Origin: an uncultured Lachnospiraceae bacterium
GTDB taxonomy: Bacteria > Bacillota > Clostridia > Lachnospirales > Lachnospiraceae
NCBI GenBank assembly: GCA_910589075.1
Contig: CAJUSK010000005.1
Location: forward strand, 1-64,000
DNA: 64,000 nt
Direction of reading: 5' to 3'
Shown: positions 16,884-25,654 of the stretch, piece by piece
Layout of the letters: each line of letters starts with the position of its first letter
How positions within the stretch are numbered: the first letter of the stretch is position 1
The notes under the pieces: generated by a model
The model's input: the letters and a program-made list of their open reading frames with translations, nothing else
Told to the model about the DNA's origin: nothing
Database searches by the model: none
Translations under genes and position numbers: made by a program

Positions 16884-18050
16884 CTAAATATAGTTTTCAA
16901 TCAAATGTACCAGGATATGTCTGCCCAGTATTTCACTGCCCAGATCGTCCGGGTGGATATCATCCTTGAAAAAGGCGTTTCTGATTTTGGAATCTCCGCT
17001 GTCCATAAAGCCTTCCTCATACAGGTTGATTACATGGAAATCAAATTTCTCTGCCAGTTCAATCTGTACATCCGCATAATCCTGCCAGTTTTCATTGATG
17101 TATTCCTTGTACTCCTCCATTTTATTGGGATAGGTGATTACCACGTGGATATCTGCGTCCGGATGCAGTTTGTGTATTTGCTTGAACGTCTGATAAATAT
17201 CGCCGCAATAGGTGCCTTCTTCCAGTTCGTCCAGGGAGCCAAAGTTTTCCGAACCGGCAAAGAGGTCGTTGATTCCGGCAAACAGAACGATGATATCTGC
17301 ATCCCCGGGAATGTCCGTATATCTGTGTACCAGGGCGTCGTCATTGTCATTGCCTTCAAAAGGGGCGCCGCCAATACCGAGATTGACGATTTCGGCCTCT
17401 GTATATTTGGCTATAAAATTCGTATAATCCAGACCGCTGCCATCCGGTGTCAGAGTGCCGCCGTTGCCGGCTGTAATACTGTCCCCCAGAAATACGATCT
17501 TTTTATCTGACAATGGATCGCCGCAGAAATTCAAAATAAAGGAATCAATGCTGTCGATGGTCTTTGTCTTTTTAAAGCGGTCTCTGATTTCGTATGCGCT
17601 TTCCAGCTCTTTGTACTTTTCGTCGATCATTTCTTTTATTTCTGAATCAGAATAGATATTTCCCGACGGGTAGTCACCTTTCAGAGCATCATCGCTCTGG
17701 TCATCGTCGCTGTCCGCATCAGATTTTTTACGGTCAGAATCGGGCTTGTCTTTTTCATCGTCTTTTTCGGAATCTTCACCCGGCTTATTTTCCGATTCCG
17801 TTTTTTCGTCTGCTTTTTCATTGTCTTCCGATTCGGCGTTTCCTGATTTATCTTCGTTAGCCGAACCGGTCTTGTCATCCGTATCGTTTCCTATTTCCCA
17901 TTCTTCCATATGGGAATTGCCGCTGTCTGCCTCATCCTCTGTCCCGTCTGAGACGATGGTCCAGGAAAGTCCTTCGCCGGCATAGGTGCAGATTGGGGCG
18001 CACAATATGTCAAGACACAGAAGCAGGCAGATTACCCGTAATTTTTTCAT
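16884..18050 (-). CDS. Secreted SGNH/GDSL-family hydrolase
   Basis: 388 residues from ATG 18050, with GAGGAGGT 7 bases upstream (a GTG two codons earlier is less likely). A signal peptide is evident (MKKLRVICLLLCLDILC, cut near TYAGEG). Residues ~25-150 are a very acidic D/E/S/K-rich low-complexity linker. The C-terminal ~220 residues are an SGNH hydrolase: block I FLGDSITAGNG, a GIGG segment, block III FAGINDL and block V DDIHPDDLG supply the Ser, Gly, Asn and Asp/His residues. Such enzymes are esterases or deacetylases on lipids or cell-wall polysaccharides; the substrate is unknown. The linker may extend the enzyme from the membrane or wall. No sortase motif is visible. Confidence 0.85.
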   Translation of the reverse strand: MKKLRVICLLLCLDILCAPICTYAGEGLSWTIVSDGTEDEADSGNSHMEEWEIGNDTDDKTGSANEDKSGNAESEDNEKADEKTESENKPGEDSEKDDEKDKPDSDRKKSDADSDDDQSDDALKGDYPSGNIYSDSEIKEMIDEKYKELESAYEIRDRFKKTKTIDSIDSFILNFCGDPLSDKKIVFLGDSITAGNGGTLTPDGSGLDYTNFIAKYTEAEIVNLGIGGAPFEGNDNDDALVHRYTDIPGDADIIVLFAGINDLFAGSENFGSLDELEEGTYCGDIYQTFKQIHKLHPDADIHVVITYPNKMEEYKEYINENWQDYADVQIELAEKFDFHVINLYEEGFMDSGDSKIRNAFFKDDIHPDDLGSEILGRHILVHLIENYI

Positions 18051-18149
18051 CAGCACACCTCCTCGTATTATTAGTATCGTACATCATTTCAAAGAAATAT
18101 GCAAATAAGATAAAAATTATCGTTGCATTTTTTAAAAAACAGAGTTAAT

Positions 18150-18165
18150 ATGTAGCATGCTACAT
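18150..18165. promoter_or_regulatory. 16-bp palindromic MarR operator
   Basis: ATGTAGCATGCTACAT is a perfect 16-base palindrome 17 bases before the start of the MarR gene, just upstream of its AAAAAGGAGGTG ribosome binding site. MarR dimers bind such palindromes and usually repress their own operon. Confidence 0.65.
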
Positions 18166-18182
18166 AAAAAGGAGGTGAAAAC

Positions 18183-18653
18183 ATGTCCGGTAATGAAGTG
18201 GGAAGAAATTTTAAGAAAATCAATATCCTGCTGGAACGGGGCAGGAATCATGATTTAAAACTGTGGGGACTGACCGGAACGCAGATGGAAATCATGGAAT
18301 ATCTCCATGACCGGAATGGGGAAGAATGTGTGTTGTCCAATATTGCAGCATTTTTCGACGTAAAACATACAAGCGTGCTGCATGTTGTGAAAATCCTGGA
18401 AAAGAAGGGGCTCATCGGCCGGGAGGAGAAACAGGGCGGCCGGCTGCGCAGAATCTATTTAACTGCGGCCGGAAAGGCGCTGATGCAGGAAACCGACAGA
18501 AAAAAGTCCCGGGTGGACCGGACTATGCTGGCAGGGATGACAGAAGCGGAATGTATGACGCTGCAGCGGCTGCTGGAGAAAATCTATCGGAACCTGAAAG
18601 CGGGAGAAATGGAATGTAAACATGCAGACAGTGAGAGGAGTACTGGACTATGA
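18183..18653 (+). CDS. MarR-family transcriptional regulator
   Basis: 156 residues with a very strong ribosome binding site (AAGGAGGTG). It shows the winged-helix pattern of MarR: LTGTQMEIMEYLHD, then the recognition region KHTSVLHVVKILEKKGLI, then the wing EEKQGGRLRRIYLTAAGK. It overlaps the MATE transporter gene by four bases (ATGA), so it very probably controls that transporter in response to an effector. The palindrome at 18150 is the likely site of action. The effector is unknown. Confidence 0.9.
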   Translation: MSGNEVGRNFKKINILLERGRNHDLKLWGLTGTQMEIMEYLHDRNGEECVLSNIAAFFDVKHTSVLHVVKILEKKGLIGREEKQGGRLRRIYLTAAGKALMQETDRKKSRVDRTMLAGMTEAECMTLQRLLEKIYRNLKAGEMECKHADSERSTGL

Positions 18654-20032
18654 AAGATAAATCGACAGAGCTTTTTCAAAACGCACCGGTTCCCAAAGCG
18701 GTGCTGAGTAATATCATACCGTCAATTATCAGTATGATGATGGTTCTTTTGTATAATCTGGCTGATACCTTTTTTATTGGTAAAACGAAGGATGCCTATA
18801 TGGTGGCCGCCGTTTCCGTAGCTACACCGGCATTTTTGTTTTTTATGGCTGTGGGCATGCTTTTCGGTATCGGCGGCACTTCCCTGATTTCAAGAATGTT
18901 AGGGGAAGGAAATGAAGAAAAGGCAAAAAAGACTTCCTCATTCTGCTTTTGGACAGGGCTTGTCATCGGGGTTGTCTCAATGGTGCTGATCTGGATATTT
19001 GTAAAACCTGTCTGCCGGATGATCGGCGCCAGCGCAGATACAATCGGATATGCGTCCCAGTATCTGAATATTGTGGCGGCGGGTATTCCGTTTTTGATTC
19101 TCAGCAACAGTTTCAGCAATATTATCCGTGCGGAAGGCAATGCGAAAGTTGCCATGGCGGGGATGGTATTCGGAAATATGATGAATATTGTACTGGATCC
19201 CATTTTAATACTGGGATTTCACTGGAATGTGGCGGGCGCGGCCATTGCCACCACTTTGAGTAATATGATTTCTGCCATATTTTATATTTGTCATTTGCTG
19301 TCCCGGCGGACGATGCTCTCCCTCAGACTGTCGGATTACCGGATACGGGGCGGTATCGCGGCAGGTGTGCTCTCCATTGGAATTCCGGCTTCGCTGAACA
19401 GCCTGCTGATGAGTACATCCAATATTCTTGTCAATAATATGATGGCCGGGTATGGTGATATGGCGCTGGCAGGGCTGGGGGTTGCCATGAAGGTCAATAT
19501 GATCGTGGTGATGTTGCTAATCGGACTGGGAACAGGCATACAGCCGCTGCTGGGATACTGTTATGGAGCCGGGAACGGGAAACGGTATATGGATGTGCTG
19601 AAATTTTCACTCTGCCTGGCTTTTGGAATGAGTGCAGTGATGACAATCATCTGTTATTGGGGTGCGGGGCCACTGGTTACGGCTTTTCTTGACAATGGGG
19701 ATGCTTTCGGATTCGGGATGTCCTTTGCCAGGATTTATATTCTGTCCGGGCCCATTATGGGGATTTTGTTTGTTCTCATCAATGCGATTCAGGCAACAGG
19801 GGCTGCGATGCCGGCGCTGATTTTATCTGTCAGCAGACAGGGGCTTTTGTATATTCCGATTTTGTTTACGTTTCATCATGTGCTGCATTCGGCTGCAACG
19901 CTGGCGCTGGCGCAGCCTGTTACAGATTATCTGTCGGTGGTTCTGGCGGCCTGGCTGTTCGCTATGACATATCGTAAATATATCAGAAAATTTGCGGCCG
20001 GATCGGAAGGGAAGGCAGCGCAGAGAGGATGA
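18650..20032 (+). CDS. MATE-family efflux transporter
   Basis: 460 residues with about 12 hydrophobic segments in two homologous halves, beginning with a short cytoplasmic tail and the MATE-like stretch PSIISMMMVLLYNLADTFF. MATE pumps export organic cations, drugs or metabolites with Na+ or H+ exchange. The closest types are the DinF/NorM-like pumps found in many copies in Clostridia, often paired with a MarR gene as here. The substrate cannot be predicted. Confidence 0.9.
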   Translation: MKDKSTELFQNAPVPKAVLSNIIPSIISMMMVLLYNLADTFFIGKTKDAYMVAAVSVATPAFLFFMAVGMLFGIGGTSLISRMLGEGNEEKAKKTSSFCFWTGLVIGVVSMVLIWIFVKPVCRMIGASADTIGYASQYLNIVAAGIPFLILSNSFSNIIRAEGNAKVAMAGMVFGNMMNIVLDPILILGFHWNVAGAAIATTLSNMISAIFYICHLLSRRTMLSLRLSDYRIRGGIAAGVLSIGIPASLNSLLMSTSNILVNNMMAGYGDMALAGLGVAMKVNMIVVMLLIGLGTGIQPLLGYCYGAGNGKRYMDVLKFSLCLAFGMSAVMTIICYWGAGPLVTAFLDNGDAFGFGMSFARIYILSGPIMGILFVLINAIQATGAAMPALILSVSRQGLLYIPILFTFHHVLHSAATLALAQPVTDYLSVVLAAWLFAMTYRKYIRKFAAGSEGKAAQRG

Positions 20033-20162
20033 GGTGTGGCTGGAGATTGGCCGGCTGCGTCCGGGGACCCGTCTGGCGTTGCCGGGCCCTTGTGTGCCAT
20101 AGGATGGATGGCCGTTAAAAGTGCCGGGACGGCATTTAATCAACGCCCTTTGGTTCCTTATC

Positions 20163-20191
20163 TTGACGCAACCAGGTTCTTGCATTATAAT
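20163..20191 (+). promoter_or_regulatory. Promoter of the yicC-remA-gmk-rpoZ operon
   Basis: TTGACG (20163-20168) and TATAAT (20186-20191) have a 17-base spacer. A short leader of about 50 bases follows before the yicC start. The ~130 bases between the MATE stop and this promoter hold no gene. Confidence 0.75.
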
Positions 20192-20249
20192 TTAAGAAAT
20201 GACAGGCTTTTTGGGTCATAATACCCGGATAAGAAGGTAAAATGCAAAT

Positions 20250-21128
20250 ATGATAAAGAGTATGACAGGGTTCGGAAGATACGAGGTTTCTGAGGCGGAC
20301 CATAAATTTACAGTGGAGATGAAGGCAGTGAACCACAGATACCTGGATATGAATATCAAGATACCCAGGAAGCTGAATTTTTTTGAATCCTCCATCAGGG
20401 GCCTGCTCAGACAGTATATTGAGCGGGGAAAGGTGGATGTGTACATCACCTATGAGGATTATACGGAGAATACCGTATGTGTCCGGTACAACAGGGATGT
20501 TGCTGCGGCATATATGAAATATTTAACGCAGATGGCGGAGGAATTTTCACTGGAAAATGATATCCGTGTGTCTGCGCTGTCCAGGTATCCGGAAGTCTTT
20601 ACGATGGAAGAGCAGGGGCCTGACGAGAAGGAACTCTGGAAGGGGCTGGAGAAGACGCTCCGCGGAGCGGCGGAGAACTTTGTGCAGACCCGGATTGCGG
20701 AAGGGGCCAATCTCAGGGATGATCTGGTGGGCAAGCTGGATAGAATGCTGGTACATGTGGATTTTATTACGGAACGTTCACCGCTGATTATTTCCAGATA
20801 TAAAGAGAAGCTGCGGGAGAAGATACAGGAGCTTCTGGAGGACACCAGGGTTGAAGAGCCACGGATTCTTACGGAAGTGACCATATTTGCAGATAAAGTA
20901 TGTGTGGATGAAGAACTGGTACGGCTCAGAAGCCATATTTCACAGACAAAGGAAGCGCTGGCTGTGGGAGGCAGTGTGGGACGTAAGCTGGACTTTATCG
21001 CGCAGGAGATGAACCGGGAAGCCAATACCATTCTTTCCAAAACGACAGATCTGGATATTTCCGGCTGTGCCATTGAGCTGAAAACGGAAATTGAGAAAGT
21101 GCGGGAGCAGATACAGAACATTGAATAA
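20250..21128 (+). CDS. YicC/YloC-family endoribonuclease
   Basis: 292 residues with the diagnostic N-terminus MIKSMTGFGR. The C-terminal DUF1732 part includes VGRKLDFIAQEMNREANTI and ends in an acidic helix with EIEKVREQIQNIE. YicC-family proteins are metal-dependent endoribonucleases that in E. coli affect small-RNA turnover; the Bacillus homologue is YloC. The order yicC-remA-gmk-rpoZ is conserved in Firmicutes. Length and ends are normal. AGAAGG lies upstream of the ATG. Confidence 0.9.
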   Translation: MIKSMTGFGRYEVSEADHKFTVEMKAVNHRYLDMNIKIPRKLNFFESSIRGLLRQYIERGKVDVYITYEDYTENTVCVRYNRDVAAAYMKYLTQMAEEFSLENDIRVSALSRYPEVFTMEEQGPDEKELWKGLEKTLRGAAENFVQTRIAEGANLRDDLVGKLDRMLVHVDFITERSPLIISRYKEKLREKIQELLEDTRVEEPRILTEVTIFADKVCVDEELVRLRSHISQTKEALAVGGSVGRKLDFIAQEMNREANTILSKTTDLDISGCAIELKTEIEKVREQIQNIE

Positions 21129-21155
21129 GCTGTATTCGCGGAGCGGTGGAAGAGA

Positions 21156-21416
21156 TTGAACCATTTAATTCATATAGGATTTGGCAATATTGTAAATACG
21201 GATAAAATCATAGCGGTAGTGACACCGGATTCCGCGCCGGTGAAGCGGCTGGTGCAGAGGGCTAAAGAAAACGGTACGGCGATTGACGCCACGCAGGGCA
21301 GAAAGACGAAAGCGGTGCTGGTGATGGAGAACAGCCAGATTGTATTGTCGGCGCTTCTGCCTGAGACGATTGCAAACAGAGCACAGGCAGAAAAGGTGGA
21401 AGAGGATGAAGCGTAA
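21156..21416 (+). CDS. RemA-like DNA-binding regulator (DUF370)
   Basis: 86 residues, apparently starting at TTG 21156, with GGAAGAG 6 bases upstream; no ATG fits. The N-terminus LIHIGFGNIVNTDKIIAV and the SAPVKRLVQRAKENG helix are the conserved RemA/DUF370 features. In Bacillus subtilis RemA forms ring-shaped oligomers and activates biofilm-matrix and osmoprotection genes. It overlaps the gmk start by 11 bases, so the genes are coupled. The rare TTG start may keep its level low. Confidence 0.9.
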   Translation: MNHLIHIGFGNIVNTDKIIAVVTPDSAPVKRLVQRAKENGTAIDATQGRKTKAVLVMENSQIVLSALLPETIANRAQAEKVEEDEA

Positions 21417-22038
21417 GGGAATTTTGGTTGTGGTATCCGGGTTTTCCGGCGCCGGTAAGGGAACTCTTATGAAACAGCTTGTCAGGACATACGATCAGTA
21501 TGCCCTGTCGGTTTCCATGACTACAAGAGCGCCCCGGCCGGGAGAGACAGACGGCAGGGAATACTTTTTTGTGTCACGGGATGATTTTGAAGAGAAAATC
21601 CGGGAGCATGGACTGATTGAATATGCACAGTATTGTGGCAACTATTACGGGACGCCCAAAGCATATGTGGAAAAGCAGCTTCTGGATGGAAGAGATGTAA
21701 TACTGGAAATTGAAATACAGGGCGCGCTGAAAGTAAAGAATCAGTTTCCGTCGGCGTTGCTCTTATTTGTTATGCCGCCCAGTATAAAGGAACTGCAGCG
21801 CAGGCTGTGCGGCAGAGGGACGGAAACGGAAGAAGTGATACGCGCCAGACTTTCCCGCGCACAGGCGGAAGCGGAGGGAATCGAGGCATATGATTATCTG
21901 GTGATTAACGATCATCTGGATACATGTGTGGCGCAGATGCATACATTGATTCAGGGCGCGCATTGCACACCCGGAAGAAACGGAGTATTTATCGAACAAA
22001 TCAGAAACCAGTTAAAGGAACTGGCGAAAGGAGAATAG
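21406..22038 (+). CDS. Guanylate kinase
   Basis: 210 residues from ATG 21406 within the end of remA. P-loop GFSGAGKGT (residues ~11-19), the GMP-binding segment SVSMTTRAPRPGE with DGREYFFVS, and IEIQGALKVK, all typical. It phosphorylates GMP to GDP using ATP, which is essential for GTP and (p)ppGpp metabolism. Length matches the family (~205). Its frame runs in phase with remA-gmk-rpoZ coupling. Confidence 0.95.
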   Translation: MKRKGILVVVSGFSGAGKGTLMKQLVRTYDQYALSVSMTTRAPRPGETDGREYFFVSRDDFEEKIREHGLIEYAQYCGNYYGTPKAYVEKQLLDGRDVILEIEIQGALKVKNQFPSALLLFVMPPSIKELQRRLCGRGTETEEVIRARLSRAQAEAEGIEAYDYLVINDHLDTCVAQMHTLIQGAHCTPGRNGVFIEQIRNQLKELAKGE

Positions 22039-22040
22039 CT

Positions 22041-22274
22041 ATGTTACATCCATCTTATTCCGACCTGATGAAGGTCGTAAACAGCGAAGTCGAGGAAGGG
22101 GAGGCACCGGTAGTCAACAGCAGGTATTCCATTGTCATGGCTGCTTCCAAACGTGCCAGGCAGTTGATTTCCGGTGATGACGCCTATGCGGATTCAGAGA
22201 GTGGGAAACCGCTGTCCACTGCCATCGAAGAGCTGAACAGTTCCCGCATTAAAATTTTGAATGAAGAAGAATAA
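22041..22274 (+). CDS. RNA polymerase omega subunit
   Basis: 77 residues from ATG 22041, two bases after the gmk stop, with GAAAGGAG upstream. It has the omega signature VVNSRYSIVMAASKRARQL and a later PLSTAIEELNSSRI. Omega stabilises the beta-prime subunit in RNA polymerase. The position directly after gmk is standard in Firmicutes. Its stop is immediately followed by the rimO start. Confidence 0.9.
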   Translation: MLHPSYSDLMKVVNSEVEEGEAPVVNSRYSIVMAASKRARQLISGDDAYADSESGKPLSTAIEELNSSRIKILNEEE

Positions 22275-23633
22275 ATGACAGATACGATGAATGTATTATT
22301 TATATCTCTCGGATGCGATAAAAACCTGGTGGATTCGGAGAGGATGCTGGGTTCCCTGGCCAGACGGGGATATGGATTTACCAATGAGAGAGAACTGGCG
22401 GATATTGCCATTGTCAATACATGCTGCTTTATCAATGACGCCAAAGAAGAGAGTATACAGGCTATACTGGAAGTGGCAGAACTGAAAAAAACAGGGAGAT
22501 TACAGTTTCTGATTGTAACAGGCTGTCTGGCCCAGCGTTATCAGGAGGAAATACATGCGGAGATAGAGGAAGTGGATGCTGTTCTGGGAACGGCCGCCAC
22601 AGATTGTCTGGCGGATGTGCTGGATGATGTCAGGGCAGGCAGGGGTCGGAATTGTTTTCCCGATCTGAATGGAGTCTCACAGACCGTCTCCGACAGGCGC
22701 TATCTTACCACAGGCGGCCATTATGCCCATCTGAAAATTGCAGAAGGCTGTGATAAGCACTGTACCTATTGCATTATTCCGCAAATACGGGGCCGTTACC
22801 GCAGTGTGCCTGTGGAAACGCTGCTTGCGGAAGCAGAGCAGCTTGCAGCGGACGGGGTGAAGGAACTGATTCTTGTGGCACAGGAGACGACGCTCTATGG
22901 AGTGGATCTCTATGGAAAGAAAAGTCTGCCGCTGTTGTTGCGGAAACTCTGTGGTATAGAGGGACTGAAATGGATTCGCATTCTGTACTGTTATCCGGAA
23001 GAGATTACCGACGAGTTGATTGAGACAATCAAGTCAGAAGAGAAGATCTGTCATTATCTGGATATACCTATTCAGCATGCCAGTGATTCCATACTTGGCA
23101 GAATGGGCAGGAAAACTTCCAGGAAGCAGCTTCAGGAGATGATTGAGAAGCTGCGCAGGGAGATTCCCGACATCTGCCTGCGCACTACGCTGGTTACCGG
23201 ATTCCCGGGGGAGACCCAGGCGGATTACGAAACACTGTACCGTTTTGTCAATGAAATGGAATTTGACCGTCTTGGGGTATTTGCTTATTCTCCGGAGGAA
23301 GGCACACCGGCGGCCGAAATGGAAGGACAGATACCGGAAGAAGTAAAGCAGGCGCGCAGGGAGGAACTGATGGAGCTGCAACAGGCGGTGGCTTTTGATC
23401 GGGCGGAAGAAATTGCGGCGGAAGGCCCGGTGCTGGATGTCTTTGTGGAAGGATGGCTGGCGAAAGAAGAAGTTTATGTCACCAGAACCTATAAGGATGC
23501 GCCGGATGTGGACGGCCTGCTGTTCCTGCATGCCAACAGGGAACTGATGAGCGGGGACTTTGTCAGGGCAAAGGTTACAGGATTTCACGAATATGATTTG
23601 ACAGGAGAGATATATGATGAATTTACCAAATAA
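22275..23633 (+). CDS. Ribosomal protein S12 methylthiotransferase RimO
   Basis: 452 residues. The N-terminal MTTase domain (LFISLGCDKNLVDSERML, plus later cysteines VNTCCF and TGCLAQRY) binds one 4Fe-4S cluster. The radical-SAM domain has the CxxxCxxC motif in CDKHCTYCIIPQIRGRYRS, and a C-terminal TRAM domain follows. The LGCDKN form distinguishes RimO from MiaB. It adds a methylthio group to an aspartate of ribosomal protein S12. It starts at the base after the rpoZ stop and overlaps pgsA by 20 bases. Confidence 0.95.
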   Translation: MTDTMNVLFISLGCDKNLVDSERMLGSLARRGYGFTNERELADIAIVNTCCFINDAKEESIQAILEVAELKKTGRLQFLIVTGCLAQRYQEEIHAEIEEVDAVLGTAATDCLADVLDDVRAGRGRNCFPDLNGVSQTVSDRRYLTTGGHYAHLKIAEGCDKHCTYCIIPQIRGRYRSVPVETLLAEAEQLAADGVKELILVAQETTLYGVDLYGKKSLPLLLRKLCGIEGLKWIRILYCYPEEITDELIETIKSEEKICHYLDIPIQHASDSILGRMGRKTSRKQLQEMIEKLRREIPDICLRTTLVTGFPGETQADYETLYRFVNEMEFDRLGVFAYSPEEGTPAAEMEGQIPEEVKQARREELMELQQAVAFDRAEEIAAEGPVLDVFVEGWLAKEEVYVTRTYKDAPDVDGLLFLHANRELMSGDFVRAKVTGFHEYDLTGEIYDEFTK

Positions 23634-24153
23634 GCTCACAATGCTGCGTATACTGCTGATTCCGTTCTTTGTGGTGTTTATGCTCCTGTCTCCTGCGGAA
23701 TCTGCGTACCGGTGGATTGCGCTGGGAATTTTCATAACAGCCAGCCTGACAGATCTGCTGGATGGCAAAATCGCCAGAAAATATAATCTGGTGACCAATT
23801 TTGGGAAGCTGATGGATCCGCTGGCTGACAAGATGCTGGTAAGCGCGGCGTTAATCTGTCTGGCGGCGCTGGCTAGGCTGGATGCGTGGATCGTGATTGT
23901 GATTATCAGCCGGGAATTTATTATCAGCGGCCTGCGTCAGATTGCAGCGGACAATGGCATTGTGATTGCCGCAAGCTATTGGGGGAAATACAAGACTACA
24001 TTTCAGATGATTATGATCTGCCTGTTGATTGCGGGTATCGACTCGTTATATCTGGTCACAGAAATCGTTACCTGGGCTGCCGTAATTCTGACAATTGTGT
24101 CATTGGTTGACTATATGATAAAGAACCGTCAGGTATTTATGGAGGACAAATAA
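23614..24153 (+). CDS. CDP-diacylglycerol-glycerol-3-phosphate phosphatidyltransferase
   Basis: 179 residues, membrane protein with about four to five helices. The CDP-alcohol phosphotransferase motif D-x2-DG-x2-AR-x8-G-x3-D-x3-D is complete (DLLDGKIARKY followed by GKLMDPLADK). It makes phosphatidylglycerophosphate for PG and cardiolipin synthesis. GACAGGAGAG lies upstream of its ATG inside the end of rimO. Size and position before cinA match other Firmicutes. Confidence 0.95.
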   Translation: MMNLPNKLTMLRILLIPFFVVFMLLSPAESAYRWIALGIFITASLTDLLDGKIARKYNLVTNFGKLMDPLADKMLVSAALICLAALARLDAWIVIVIISREFIISGLRQIAADNGIVIAASYWGKYKTTFQMIMICLLIAGIDSLYLVTEIVTWAAVILTIVSLVDYMIKNRQVFMEDK

Positions 24154-24154
24154 G

Positions 24155-25414
24155 ATGACCGTAGAGCTGATTTCGGTGGGAACGGAGCTTTTACTTGGCA
24201 ATATCGTGAATACCAATGCCGCTTATCTGGCGGAACAGTGTGCCGGTATGGGGCTTTCCTGCTTTTATCAAACCGTCGTGGGGGACAATGAGGAGCGGCT
24301 GGCACAGACGCTGAAAACTGCCCTTGAACGGTCGGATATTGTGATCTTGTCAGGCGGGCTGGGTCCCACACAGGATGATCTGACCAAAGAGACTGCGGCG
24401 GGTGTACTGGGGAAAAAGCTGCGTATGGACGGACATTCCAAAAAGCGGCTGCAGGAGTATTTTGCAAAACGCAAGATGGAAATCACGGACAATAACTGGA
24501 AACAGGCTATGGTGCCGGAAGACGCCATTGTAATAGACAATGAGAACGGGACGGCGCCCGGTATCATTATGGAAGAGGGCGGAAAGCGTGTGATCCTCCT
24601 GCCGGGTCCTCCCGGAGAACTGATCCCCATGTTTGAGGGTGCCGTATATCCGTATCTTGCGGGAGTGGAACCGGGGGTTATCTATTCTCAGACTGTAAAA
24701 TTGTGTGGGATCGGGGAAAGCAAGGCGGAGACGGTGGCGGCGGATCTGATTAGCGGACAGGAAAATCCCACAATTGCACCCTATGCCAAAACCGGCGAGG
24801 TACATTTTCGGATTACGGCGAAAGCATCTGCAGAAAAGGAAGCAAAGAAACTGATTAAGCCGGTGGTGAAAGAACTGAAAAACCGCTTTGGCATGAATGT
24901 GTATACAACAAATGAAAAAGTGACATTGGAACAGGCGGTTGTGGATTTGCTTCTGGCGAACCGACTGACCGTTACAACGGCGGAATCCTGTACCGGCGGG
25001 CTTCTTTCGGCCAGGCTGACAAGTGTGCCGGGAGTTTCCGAAGTGTTTAAATCAGGACAGGTCACATATTCCAACAAGGCGAAGCATAAACTGCTGGGTG
25101 TTAAGAAACCATCCCTTGACAAGTATGGTGCGGTCAGCGAAAACGTGGCAAAAGAGATGGCAAAAGGCGCGGCGGCGGCTTCCAGGGCAGATGTGGCCGT
25201 TGCCATAACCGGAATTGCAGGCCCGGACGGAGGAAGCAGTGAAAAACCGGTGGGTCTTGTATATATTGCCTGCAATGTGCGGGGAAAAACAAAGGTAAAA
25301 TCCTGGCATTTTTCCGGTAACAGGACAAAAGTGCGGGAAAACAGTGTGGTTGCGGCGTTGACTCTGATGCGTCAGTGCATTCTGGAATATTACAGTGAAG
25401 TAACATTCCGGTAG
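24155..25414 (+). CDS. CinA: competence/damage-inducible protein, NMN amidohydrolase
   Basis: 419 residues. The N-terminal MoeA/MogA-like domain (ELISVGTELLLGNIVNTNAAY, later LSGGLGPTQDDLTKE and LLPGPPGE) is joined to a C-terminal nicotinamide-nucleotide amidohydrolase domain (TAESCTGGLLSARLT, AITGIAGPDGGS). It recycles NMN in pyridine nucleotide salvage and is linked to competence in other Firmicutes, where it is often next to recA; here recA is less than 2 kb away. It starts one base after pgsA. Confidence 0.95.
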   Translation: MTVELISVGTELLLGNIVNTNAAYLAEQCAGMGLSCFYQTVVGDNEERLAQTLKTALERSDIVILSGGLGPTQDDLTKETAAGVLGKKLRMDGHSKKRLQEYFAKRKMEITDNNWKQAMVPEDAIVIDNENGTAPGIIMEEGGKRVILLPGPPGELIPMFEGAVYPYLAGVEPGVIYSQTVKLCGIGESKAETVAADLISGQENPTIAPYAKTGEVHFRITAKASAEKEAKKLIKPVVKELKNRFGMNVYTTNEKVTLEQAVVDLLLANRLTVTTAESCTGGLLSARLTSVPGVSEVFKSGQVTYSNKAKHKLLGVKKPSLDKYGAVSENVAKEMAKGAAAASRADVAVAITGIAGPDGGSSEKPVGLVYIACNVRGKTKVKSWHFSGNRTKVRENSVVAALTLMRQCILEYYSEVTFR

Positions 25415-25445
25415 GCAATCAAAGCAGTATTTTATAAAATCTTTA

Positions 25446-25525
25446 TTCATGACAATAGGAAATTTGCAAAGAAGGCTTTCTTATGTTCATGACAATAGAT
25501 AGTTCGCGAAGCGTGCCGTCTATTG
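25446..25525. repeat. Two 40-bp imperfect direct repeats with internal palindromes
   Basis: Two adjacent 40-base units (25446-25485 and 25486-25525) both begin TTCATGACAATAG and diverge after that. The second can fold by CAATAGA/TCTATTG around a TTCGCGAA core; the first has an imperfect version of the same hairpin. They lie in the untranslated gap between cinA and the zinc-ribbon gene. They resemble the palindromic units near 31 kb in layout, not in exact sequence. Confidence 0.6.
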
Positions 25526-25654
25526 ATGAGATAAACGATCTATGAGAGCATCGCATATTGCAGACATTATGCGATTGCAGGAAAATGGGCAGCAGTGCCT
25601 GGAAGTATGAACAGAGGGAATGGGATTGACCTTTGTGTCGTCAGGAGGCGGAGT

